A stretch of DNA of 23,183 bases from positions 1-23,183 of the forward strand of contig CAZZBK010000095.1 in assembly GCA_964652155.1 (NCBI GenBank), read 5' to 3'. Position numbers and translations under genes: made by a program. This document shows positions 1 through 7,838 of the stretch, one piece after another. The notes beneath the pieces are model-generated. The model searched no databases, was not told where the DNA came from, and saw only the letters and a program-made list of their open reading frames with translations. Origin of the DNA: CAZZBK01 sp964652155. GTDB lineage: Bacteria; Planctomycetota; Planctomycetia; Pirellulales; PNKZ01. Position 1 is the first letter of the stretch; each line of letters starts with the position of its first letter.

Positions 1-1567
1 AGGCGTTCGACTCGCGATTGACGCCGCTCATCAGATCGAGCGGCGAATACAGCACGGCGAGTCGGCCGTCGATGAACAGCCCATAAAACTCGGGATACTC
101 GAGCGCGGGATCTTCGCGCAGCGCGGCCGGGGTGTAGAGCACCTTCTCGACCGCGTTCCATCCGCCCACGAACAGCGGATGCGTCGGGGGAAGCTTGACG
201 AACTCGGCGTTGGGGAGCACCTTTTTGAACTCGCGGCGCAATGCGACGTCGAACGGTTTAAGTCCCGCCGCCGCGCTGGCGACCAGCATGCCACCCTGCT
301 TGAGATAGCGTGAAAGATTCTCGGCCTCGTCGCTGGTGAGTTGAAAATCATAGTGGCCGGTCATCCACAGCAGCGGGAAATTGCCCACCGCCGGATCGTC
401 GAGCGGCACGGCCTGCGGTTCGTAGTCGACATCGATGCCGGTGTTGTCCTTAAGGCCTTGCAGCAGACTGTTTTGCAGGGCGGGGTTAACGTCCCAGGAG
501 CCCGCGTATTCGACCGCCGCGAACCGGAACACATCCCCCTGGGCCGTGCGACCGTCGTACTCGGGAAACTGCTGGGCCAAGAAGCGGCCGTACTCGGTGC
601 TGCCAAGCACGTACGCGACCAGATTCACGCCCAACCGCGCGGCCGACTCGCCCACGAGATGCTTCCCCTGGGGATGGTACTCAGTGTCGCTCCAAGCGGC
701 TCCCATGCCGGTCGGCACAAGAATCACCGCGGCGCGCGTGCCGATATCGATCGAGTACACCTCGGGCGGACGCATGAACTGCACGCCGCTGACCATCGTC
801 AGCAACTGCTGGAGCCGATAGCGGGCATTAAAGATCGGGTGGTCGAGCGACAGTTTCATGAACCGCTTCTGGGGAAACACCTTGAGCAACTCGCGCACCA
901 CGGCTTGGTTGAACTCGTCGCGACCCCGGGCGGCGTTGAACAAGATCGTGCCGCCATCGTGAATGAACTCGCGCAGGTTCTCGACCTCGGCGTCGCTGAG
1001 CGTGAAATCGTAATCGCCCGCCATGAACAGTAGCGGAATGTCGATCGGGTCGAAACCGTCGCTCGACAGCTTCTTGGTGGCGTATTGATAGTTATTGCCG
1101 TCGGCGAGCCGTTTGTTGGCAATCGTCATCAGCTTCGAGCCATCGTTGGGATAACTCTTCCACTGCTCGAATTTCTGTACCGTGCCGTCGGCATGCACGT
1201 ATTCGAGCGTCGTGCCGTATTCGAGCTTGTACATCACCGTGAGATTGGTCGGCGGCGGAGGCGTGCGATCCTGCGTTTTGCGCATCGTCGGGCCTGCGTC
1301 GGGCAAAATGCCGGTCTCCTCGCCCGAGGCTTGCGTCTTGGGGGGCGACTTGGCCGGTGGCGGCGGCTTGCTCTCGGCCGGTGGAAAGCTGACCGTCCAC
1401 GTTTGCGCAGCAAGCGGATCAACGCTCAGCAGTCCAACGAACAACCCCATCGCAAAACCAATGCGGGTCAACGGGCCATATCGAGACGGAGCCAATCTCA
1501 CGCAGCGCATGGCGGCGTTCGCGCGGGGGGTGTCCGTGGTAGCAGCGTGGGCATCCAGGCGGTTCAT
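1..1567 (-). CDS. Secreted tandem DUF4159 protein, partial (3' end beyond window)
   Basis: The minus-strand frame is open from ATG at 1567 to the window edge, giving 522 residues with no stop, so the C-terminus is missing. Residues 33-54 form a hydrophobic export signal ending near Ala-Ala-Gln, followed by a Pro/Lys-rich linker to about residue 108. Two copies of a DUF4159-like domain follow, at about 110-330 and 345-522+. The paired motifs FMAGDYDF (181-188) and WMTGHYDF (401-408) are each followed by an acidic helix, a GG turn and an HP[IL]F segment (242-245; 463-466). DUF4159 is related in fold to glutamine-amidotransferase/ThuA-like domains; no catalytic Cys is evident, so a structural or binding role is as likely as catalysis. 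The start overlaps the upstream stop as ATGA (1564-1567). ATG 1510 is an alternative start nearer the signal peptide. It is the last visible gene of the six-gene operon. Function unknown. Confidence 0.85.
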   Translation of the reverse strand, partial: MNRLDAHAATTDTPRANAAMRCVRLAPSRYGPLTRIGFAMGLFVGLLSVDPLAAQTWTVSFPPAESKPPPPAKSPPKTQASGEETGILPDAGPTMRKTQDRTPPPPTNLTVMYKLEYGTTLEYVHADGTVQKFEQWKSYPNDGSKLMTIANKRLADGNNYQYATKKLSSDGFDPIDIPLLFMAGDYDFTLSDAEVENLREFIHDGGTILFNAARGRDEFNQAVVRELLKVFPQKRFMKLSLDHPIFNARYRLQQLLTMVSGVQFMRPPEVYSIDIGTRAAVILVPTGMGAAWSDTEYHPQGKHLVGESAARLGVNLVAYVLGSTEYGRFLAQQFPEYDGRTAQGDVFRFAAVEYAGSWDVNPALQNSLLQGLKDNTGIDVDYEPQAVPLDDPAVGNFPLLWMTGHYDFQLTSDEAENLSRYLKQGGMLVASAAAGLKPFDVALRREFKKVLPNAEFVKLPPTHPLFVGGWNAVEKVLYTPAALREDPALEYPEFYGLFIDGRLAVLYSPLDLMSGVNRESNA

Positions 1568-3162
1568 GGTGCGCGCACCTCAAGGGTTGGCTGCAGCAAG
1601 TTTGGCTCGGGACGATACCAACTCGCGTCGGGCGTGACGGTCTGCGTCGCTAACGGTTTCGCGCTCTCGCCCACTGTCATCGGCGGAAGTAAACTCACCA
1701 CATAGCTCGGGGCCACCACCAGCTTCACGTCGTCGTCGAAGGTCCAGCCGCGAACGATCAACGGCTCCAGCGTGTCGGGTAACATCGTCAAGCCATTCGA
1801 GCGGATCGGTGAAGGGGAGTTGCGCACGAATGGGTCCGCCGCGCGCGGCGACTGCGGAGCGCTCGAGCCCGCGGTGCGAACCTCGATACGGGCATCGCGC
1901 GGCACGTTGCCCGTGGCCCGCACGACCAGATAATGCAGGCACTCGATAGCGGCCACGCCGTCTTTCGCCTTGGCCGGGGCTTTGGGGACCGGCTTGATCT
2001 GCTCGGGCGTGACGTTGCAGTTGAGCAACTTTAATGGGCCGGCGTAGTACGAAATCGCCACGCCATCCTTCGGCATGTCGAGGAATTGCACGTTGGTCAA
2101 CTGCGCCGTGGCGATCGCGTGATAATAGCCGGTCGGGCATTGCTCGATGCGAATGTCCTCCAGCACCGCCGAGGCCGAGGTGCAGGTGACGCCCGTGTCG
2201 CATTTTCGCGACACGAGCTGCTTGAGCATGCCGTTCGTGCCGTACCAATAGATGCCGGTGGCGCAACCCTCGAACGTCGAGTCGGTCAATGCCGAGTCGA
2301 CCATCTGTCGGGCTTGGATGCCGATCGAGTACCGGCCGCGCACCGTGTTGCCGCGAATCTCGGCCAGTTGACACAGAATCATGTAGATCGCCGATGGAGC
2401 AAACGACGTCACGCCACTTAACTCGATCAGATTGTCGGCAATCACCGGGCTGTCACAACTGGCGATCGACAAATGGCTGACGCCGGTGAAGTGATTGCCG
2501 CTGATGTTGAGCCGTTCGTCAATCTCGGCGCCGGTGTTGTCGAGGTCTGCGGCCGAGAGGTGCATGTGCAGAAACTCGGCCCGTTGCACGTCGAGGCTCG
2601 AGCCATCTCGGGCCTCGATCGTCGCTTCGAGCGGCGGTTTGCCCATTTCGCTCGGTCCCGAGGCGAGCGTCACGTTGTGTTTGCCGTGCGGCAGGTTGCG
2701 TCGCCCGGCGATCGTGAGCTTGCCCCCTTTCATGAGTTTGATCGTGCGGTCGGCGGCGGTGGGGCCGATCATCCGCACCTCGTGTTTGTCGGCGGCGCTG
2801 CGTGTGCCGTCGATAAGCACCGCGCCAAACGATTCGATCTGCCCGGCCGGCGCGAGCAGCACGCGCCCTGCGCCCGACTTGAATGTTAGCGCCCCCTTGG
2901 GATCGATGAAGATTTGCTTGCAGGTGATTTGGCCATCGTCATTGCGATCGAACACGATCACGTCGCCGCGTGAGATCACGGCGTCGTCGTCAGACTTGGG
3001 CACCGCCTGCTCGCGCCACGACAGCGGGTCGCTCCAGTCGCCTCCACCGAGTCCGTTCGAGTGGATCTCGGCCGACGACGCCCAACCCAACGACCACAGC
3101 CAGACCAGCGTCGAACAGACGAGCCAACTCAGTTCGCGGCGGAGCACGGGGATCGCGATCAT
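1564..3162 (-). CDS. Secreted G8-like / right-handed beta-helix protein
   Basis: 532 residues. The N-terminus (about 1-31) is an export signal ending near Ser-Ser-Ala. Residues 38-120 resemble a G8-type module (GGGDWSDPLSWREQAVP, then alternating strands with G and V/I positions). Residues about 200-400 read as stacked short strands with regular Asn, Gly, Ile and Val (for example ISGNHFTGVSHLSIASCDSP), typical of right-handed parallel beta-helix proteins of the NosD/pectate-lyase-like fold. A Pro/Ala-rich linker and a beta-rich tail follow. No catalytic residues can be assigned. ATG 3162 is chosen because it gives the signal peptide and overlaps the upstream stop as ATGA (3159-3162). A longer in-frame start at 3795 would lie inside the upstream gene. 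Likely an exported carbohydrate- or surface-binding protein; role unknown. Confidence 0.85.
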   Translation of the reverse strand: MIAIPVLRRELSWLVCSTLVWLWSLGWASSAEIHSNGLGGGDWSDPLSWREQAVPKSDDDAVISRGDVIVFDRNDDGQITCKQIFIDPKGALTFKSGAGRVLLAPAGQIESFGAVLIDGTRSAADKHEVRMIGPTAADRTIKLMKGGKLTIAGRRNLPHGKHNVTLASGPSEMGKPPLEATIEARDGSSLDVQRAEFLHMHLSAADLDNTGAEIDERLNISGNHFTGVSHLSIASCDSPVIADNLIELSGVTSFAPSAIYMILCQLAEIRGNTVRGRYSIGIQARQMVDSALTDSTFEGCATGIYWYGTNGMLKQLVSRKCDTGVTCTSASAVLEDIRIEQCPTGYYHAIATAQLTNVQFLDMPKDGVAISYYAGPLKLLNCNVTPEQIKPVPKAPAKAKDGVAAIECLHYLVVRATGNVPRDARIEVRTAGSSAPQSPRAADPFVRNSPSPIRSNGLTMLPDTLEPLIVRGWTFDDDVKLVVAPSYVVSLLPPMTVGESAKPLATQTVTPDASWYRPEPNLLQPTLEVRAP

Positions 3163-5870
3163 TCGACGTCGGATCCTTTGAGGAAGTTGTTGAGCGCGTC
3201 CACCTGTCGATCGGTCACGGCTTGCACGCGCAGGCCATCGAACTCGGCTGTGCCCGTAATCAGCCGGGCCGAGAAAGCGATCGACCCCTTGGTGGTCGAC
3301 AGCGGAGCGCTGAGCAGGAACCCGATCTTCCGCCAAACGCCGAACGTTCGTTCGTAGGTGGCGCGGCCGGTGTAGGGTCCTTGCTTCGAGAAGGTGTCGT
3401 CGTAGAGCCAGAGATGGATGTGCGGCGAGGCAGGCGTGATGGACGACATGGCGTCGCGATACCACAACTCGACCCAATAGTCGCCGCCATGCAGGGTGGG
3501 TATCGGCCGCTTGAAATCGAAACCGGCCAGATACAGGGGCATGCTCGTGCTCACCCCCACATGCTGCCCGACGATGCCCAGACCGGGTGTGACCTTGATG
3601 TTGAGCAACTCGCCCCAGGGGGTTGGCTCGTCGGGCTCGAAGTGCATTGCGATGTCCGTGAAGTTCGCCGCGGTGGTGCCGCCATCGGCCGCCGCGGCGA
3701 GCCGCGCCTGGCGATCGGCCAGCAACTTGCGGAACTCGCCCAACGTTTGCTTGGCGTAATAACGCGGATAGGTTTTTTCCAGCGAATCGAGCCATTGCAC
3801 GGCCCGGGGTAAATCACCCAGCCGGAAATAGGTGTCGGCCAACCCGTGCAGCGCCCGATCATGAAACCCCGACCACTGCGTGAGCTTGAGCAAGATTTCG
3901 TAGTTGCGGAGCGCTTCTTCGTAGTGCCCGGTGCGACGATCGGCATCTGCTCGCAACACACGATACATGCCTTCGAGTTTCTCCTCGGGATAGTTCAGCT
4001 CGATGCGTTCGAGCAACTGCCGGGTTTGCTGGATATCGTCGGCGCGGAGTTTCTGCTCAGCGGTCCGCAGCAGCCCGCCGCGCGTCACAGCCGCGGTGAG
4101 CGACGAGCCTTCGAAGGCTTGCCCACCGAGGGCTTTGGCCAGCCGGTAACACTCGCCGGCCCGCGAGAGATTGCCCGCCTCGGCATGCAGGTCGCCCCAA
4201 CGAATGGCGGCCATGCGGACGTCAGGATGCTCGACGCGACGGTGTTCGTTGACGATCGCCTCGTACTGAGCCGCGGCCCGATCCAACTGCTTGAGATGTC
4301 GGTGATACACGTGCGCGATTGCCAGTTTCACGCCGAGGAGCAAACTCGGGACGCGGCCGAACTCACCGAGGACTTTGTCGCCCAGCGCGATCGCCTCGTC
4401 GGCCCGGCCTTCGTGAGCGAGCGCTTCCATGCGTGTCGTGTAAATCACCAGCTTCTGCTTCAGGTCGAGGCTCGGCTGCGACAAGAGCCGCTCGGCCACG
4501 GCGCTGAGCAACGGCCAACGCCGCGGCTGCTCGCAAACGCGCAGGAACTCGAACATCCGCTGCAAGCGCTCGACATCAAACGTCTGCCAGTCGCTCGCGC
4601 TCAACGATTCGAGCGCCGCGGAAAGCGACAGCGGACTCGTGTTGAGCGGCGCGGGCCAGACATGCACATTCATGCGATACGGCGGGAGGTCGCCCGATTG
4701 CAGCGTGACTTCGTAGTCCCCCGAGTTAAAGTAGACATGCCGCGGCCGCGAGCCTTGCCCGGTCGTGCCGTCGCCAAAGTTCCACGAGAGCGCCGCATCA
4801 TCGCTGCCCGGCCCACTCGCCGCAAACTGCACGAGATACACCAAGCCGCCATCGCCCGAGCGGAGCGTGTCGTCAATGCCGTACATAAACTGCGCCGCGG
4901 GTCGATTTTGGACTTCGTCGATCGCGGCGACCCGGGCGTAGTCGGCCCGCGCAAAAGCGGTGTGCGGCACGAACGCCCAATTCTTTGCGGCGGGCGGAAC
5001 CCACATCAGGGCACAATAGCCAATCGCGGTTGGGTTGTTCCCCATCACATGGTGCACCTCGAACGGATGCACGCCCGCCTTGAGTTCCACGTCGTCGCCG
5101 ATCGATCGCACGGCGATCGCGCCGGTGACGCGGGTGTTGTTGCCCACGCGCTCGGTGACCTTAAAGCCATCGATGAACAAGAACGCGGCATCTTCGGCGT
5201 TCAAGAAAAAGCGATAGACGCCGTCGGCCGGGATCTGCAAGAAGCCTCGATACGAGGCGGCGAACTGCCGCGGATCGTTGGGGCGCGCGGGGTTGCAGTT
5301 CTGCACCACGTCGGCCACCACGGCGTTGCCCATCACATTGTCGCTACGCGAGAGCCCCTCGCGAACCGCGCCCCAATCGGCCAGGTCATCGCCGGCCCAG
5401 CGGCGGACTTCGACCGTCACCCCCTCGGGCAGAGGCCCGGTGTCGGCCGCGCGCGGAGCCGCCGGAACTTGCGCCGCGCCAGCGACCGCGTAGACCCAGT
5501 ACCACGGGGAATCGCCGCGACGAGGGAACTGAATCACGGTGTTGCCGCGCGGGTCGTGTGACAACACGCTCACGCTCAGTCGTTCCCCTTCGGCAGTTTG
5601 CACGGCGACATCGGCCGCGTCGGGACGCAACCGTCCGCCCGTCGGCAACTCGGCGATGATCGACGTGGCCGACGACTTCGCGCGGTTGCCCGGTATGTGC
5701 AGCGTGTAACGCAACCGAAACGGCGCGAGCCACGCGGGCGGGTCGGTCGGGGGTTGTTCGGTCGGATGACGTGGGGGCGCGGCTTGGGGAGGCGCAGCGA
5801 TCACCCCGATGTCGGTCAACAGACCCAACACGATCAACACGACGGCAAAGGCGAGGCTATTGCGGCTCAT
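3159..5870 (-). CDS. Large secreted protein with DUF2341-like, PA14-like, PKD and TPR regions
   Basis: 903 residues from ATG 5870. That start gives a clean signal peptide (MSRNSLAFAVVLIVLGLL, cleavage near residue 26); an in-frame start at 5897 would add nine residues that spoil it. Visible parts are: about 48-130, a DUF2341-like beta domain; about 205-305, a PA14-like module (YRGFLQIPADGVYRFFLNAE and the FIDG turn); about 340-405, a PKD domain with the signature WNFGDGTTGQ (363-372) and HVYFNSGDYEVTL; about 440-740, helical TPR-like repeats (AEAGNLSRAGECYRLAKALG; DTYFRLGDLPRAVQWLDSLE); about 750-903, a beta-sandwich resembling carbohydrate-binding modules. PA14 and PKD modules commonly bind glycans or mediate adhesion, and TPRs bind proteins. 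The start overlaps the upstream stop by 14 bases (5857-5870). Probably exported; exact role unknown. Confidence 0.88.
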   Translation of the reverse strand: MSRNSLAFAVVLIVLGLLTDIGVIAAPPQAAPPRHPTEQPPTDPPAWLAPFRLRYTLHIPGNRAKSSATSIIAELPTGGRLRPDAADVAVQTAEGERLSVSVLSHDPRGNTVIQFPRRGDSPWYWVYAVAGAAQVPAAPRAADTGPLPEGVTVEVRRWAGDDLADWGAVREGLSRSDNVMGNAVVADVVQNCNPARPNDPRQFAASYRGFLQIPADGVYRFFLNAEDAAFLFIDGFKVTERVGNNTRVTGAIAVRSIGDDVELKAGVHPFEVHHVMGNNPTAIGYCALMWVPPAAKNWAFVPHTAFARADYARVAAIDEVQNRPAAQFMYGIDDTLRSGDGGLVYLVQFAASGPGSDDAALSWNFGDGTTGQGSRPRHVYFNSGDYEVTLQSGDLPPYRMNVHVWPAPLNTSPLSLSAALESLSASDWQTFDVERLQRMFEFLRVCEQPRRWPLLSAVAERLLSQPSLDLKQKLVIYTTRMEALAHEGRADEAIALGDKVLGEFGRVPSLLLGVKLAIAHVYHRHLKQLDRAAAQYEAIVNEHRRVEHPDVRMAAIRWGDLHAEAGNLSRAGECYRLAKALGGQAFEGSSLTAAVTRGGLLRTAEQKLRADDIQQTRQLLERIELNYPEEKLEGMYRVLRADADRRTGHYEEALRNYEILLKLTQWSGFHDRALHGLADTYFRLGDLPRAVQWLDSLEKTYPRYYAKQTLGEFRKLLADRQARLAAAADGGTTAANFTDIAMHFEPDEPTPWGELLNIKVTPGLGIVGQHVGVSTSMPLYLAGFDFKRPIPTLHGGDYWVELWYRDAMSSITPASPHIHLWLYDDTFSKQGPYTGRATYERTFGVWRKIGFLLSAPLSTTKGSIAFSARLITGTAEFDGLRVQAVTDRQVDALNNFLKGSDVE

Positions 5871-6510
5871 AAGTGATCCGTAGCTTGAATGCGCCATGTC
5901 CGATCCAGAATGGCGAATGCAGCCGCACGAGCGCCGTTGGATCTTCGACCGTTACGAGCCAGCCTTCGTTCGCGGCGACGCCGGTGTACCACAACTCGAC
6001 GTCTTCGGTGACGTTGATGACCAACTCGCCACTTCCTTTGACGGCGACAACAGCCGAGGGTTGAGCCGCGCGATCGGTCGAAACGCCTGCCGCCCCAGGT
6101 TGCGTCCACTTGAGTGGCTTGGGGCGAAGCAAGCGCAAGTCGTAACACGCGCCCGCGCCCCAGGTGCCAAGAATTCGACGCACAAACACCTTTGCCTCGT
6201 TCGTGCCGCTGATCAATCCGACCGGCACGATCCACTCGGCCCGGGCGATTCGCTGGCCGGGCGGAATGCGAGTGAGTGGGTAACTAACCAAGAAGGCCCG
6301 GTCCGCACGGAGGTCGAGCGCCATCGTGGTAAACTCGCCCGCGGCAATTTCGTTCATCGCCCAACTCGATCGTGGCGATTGCGGACCGATGACCGCCATC
6401 CGATCGCAATCGAAATCGGTGAGCTCAATCGTCCGCGCGCTGGCGGTCTGATGCGCGAGCGTCATGGCCGCGACAAGCACGAGACGTGGCAAGACGTACG
6501 TCGATCGCAT
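5857..6510 (-). CDS. Small secreted DNRLRE-like protein
   Basis: 217 residues with an N-terminal signal peptide (MRSTYVLPRLVLVAAMTLAH, cleavage near SAR, residues 24-26). The rest is beta-rich and matches the layout of DNRLRE-type domains. It has a basic residue before a W.VPVGL strand, then WGAGACYDLRLLRP, a W..PGA segment, a strand-turn with a VTEDVELW motif, and a final NEGWLVTVED. DNRLRE domains occur in bacterial surface and extracellular enzymes and are thought to be structural or binding modules. The ATG overlaps the stop of the upstream gene by one base (TAATG, 6508-6512), which indicates translational coupling. The molecular target is unknown. The family assignment rests on pattern only. 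Confidence 0.78.
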   Translation of the reverse strand: MRSTYVLPRLVLVAAMTLAHQTASARTIELTDFDCDRMAVIGPQSPRSSWAMNEIAAGEFTTMALDLRADRAFLVSYPLTRIPPGQRIARAEWIVPVGLISGTNEAKVFVRRILGTWGAGACYDLRLLRPKPLKWTQPGAAGVSTDRAAQPSAVVAVKGSGELVINVTEDVELWYTGVAANEGWLVTVEDPTALVRLHSPFWIGHGAFKLRITYEPQ

Positions 6511-7838
6511 TACGGTTTCGCCTCCGACACGGTGGTATACAAACGGTCGAAGCGGGCGGAATAGGCAAGGGCTTCGACCGTATCGCTGGCGACGCTCACA
6601 TCGATCCGCTGACCGTTCAGTTGCCCCAGGTCGTCGAACCCAATGAGATGCAATGTCTTGGCGCTACCACAGGCAAAATACGGACGTTTGCCGAGCACGA
6701 TGGGCGCGGAGGTCATGGCCGCCACGCCAGCGAGTGTTCCCCGTTGTGGCAACATGGTCATGAAACCATCGGCGTGCTCCATGCGATAGACCCAACCGCT
6801 TGTCAGGCCGGTGAAAAACACGACAGGCAAGGTCGGATGACCGGCCAACCGCAATTGATAACCGATGCCGATGTTCGGAAAGAACGAGATGGCGTTGAAC
6901 TGGGCTCGACGATTCGCTTCATCCCAAGTGACGGGACCCAATGCACCACCAACGATCGTCACCGTCTCAGACACATTGAAGTACGACAAGCCACACGGCA
7001 AGCCGGCAAAGATGGTCGAGCCGGCGGTCGCGTTACGCACGGCGCGGTCGGGTAGCTTGCCCGTCCGCACTTGCTCTAGGTAGGCCTTCCGCGCGGCCGA
7101 TGTGACGGCCCCTTTGCGATCGATCCCGGCACCGCCCAGGGTCGAGGCAATCGCGGGCGACTCATCGTCGGCAGGCACGACATGGCCATTCTCCAACACA
7201 CGCAGATAGCCAATCGACGGTGTCAGTGCTCCCTTCGCATCTCGGCGCTGCAAATTCGGCACGAACAGTCGGCTGGCCTCGCGATCGAGCGCGATTGCGC
7301 CCGCGGTGTTGCCCCGGGCAAAGGCGTCTCCTTGCGCCAGGCTTTGCAGCAACTCGGGTTCCTGCGAGCTGATGTCGTACACGAGTAAGTGGCAGAAGCC
7401 ATCGGTCGCCGGATCCTTGGGCGGAGCTTCCTTGGGTTGCGTGCTCAGATCGTCTTGCCACACATAGAGCAGCGGCAGACGAGGATGCACGGCCAACGCG
7501 AGCGGAAAGTTGCGGCGATCCTTGAGTTCGTCTGGGTACGGAAGCGTGATCGAGGCCGCCTTGGTGGCGGAGGGCACACCGTGCTCGTCGAGCCGCACCA
7601 ACGACACCTGTGGCGTGATGCCCGACTTGTGCGCGACGGCCAGCACGCCCGCCACGTCGCTCACCACGGCCGCGCGTCCCGGCGGCAGCGTGACCTGTTC
7701 AAGATAATCGATTTCACCCGGCTGGGCCGAGAGCACAACTTCGCGCGGGGCGAGCGGAGTTTGCGCCACGACCGTGGCGGGCGAAACACAACACGCCGCG
7801 ACAATCACTCGAGCCAACAGGGATTGTAGAGAGATCAT
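6510..7838 (-). CDS. Secreted beta-propeller-like protein
   Basis: 442 residues. An N-terminal export signal (about 1-25, MISLQSLLARVIVAACCVSP) ends near VVAQ. The body shows repeated blade-like strands of the kind seen in seven-bladed propellers: LAVHPRLPLLYVWQDD, GAIALDREASRLFVPNLQ, ILGKRPYFACGSAKTLHLI and ALAYSARFDRLYTTV. In each, a short hydrophobic strand is followed by a turn and a surface loop. No catalytic motif is visible. A lipobox-like VAAC at 13-16 exists, but an Arg interrupts the hydrophobic core just before it, so lipoprotein status is doubtful. The start codon overlaps the upstream DUF4175 stop as ATGA (7835-7838). The role is unknown; such propellers usually serve as protein- or glycan-binding scaffolds. 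Confidence 0.8.
   Translation of the reverse strand: MISLQSLLARVIVAACCVSPATVVAQTPLAPREVVLSAQPGEIDYLEQVTLPPGRAAVVSDVAGVLAVAHKSGITPQVSLVRLDEHGVPSATKAASITLPYPDELKDRRNFPLALAVHPRLPLLYVWQDDLSTQPKEAPPKDPATDGFCHLLVYDISSQEPELLQSLAQGDAFARGNTAGAIALDREASRLFVPNLQRRDAKGALTPSIGYLRVLENGHVVPADDESPAIASTLGGAGIDRKGAVTSAARKAYLEQVRTGKLPDRAVRNATAGSTIFAGLPCGLSYFNVSETVTIVGGALGPVTWDEANRRAQFNAISFFPNIGIGYQLRLAGHPTLPVVFFTGLTSGWVYRMEHADGFMTMLPQRGTLAGVAAMTSAPIVLGKRPYFACGSAKTLHLIGFDDLGQLNGQRIDVSVASDTVEALAYSARFDRLYTTVSEAKP

Noticed and set aside
3163..3795. Longer start for the G8-like/beta-helix protein (743 residues)
   Set aside because: The extension lies within the upstream gene on the same strand in another frame, and it removes the signal peptide; ATG 3162 gives ATGA coupling.
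3846..5561. 571-residue plus-strand ORF
   Set aside because: Antisense to the PA14/PKD protein; Arg/Ala/His-rich composition of a GC-rich shadow frame, no domain or start signal.
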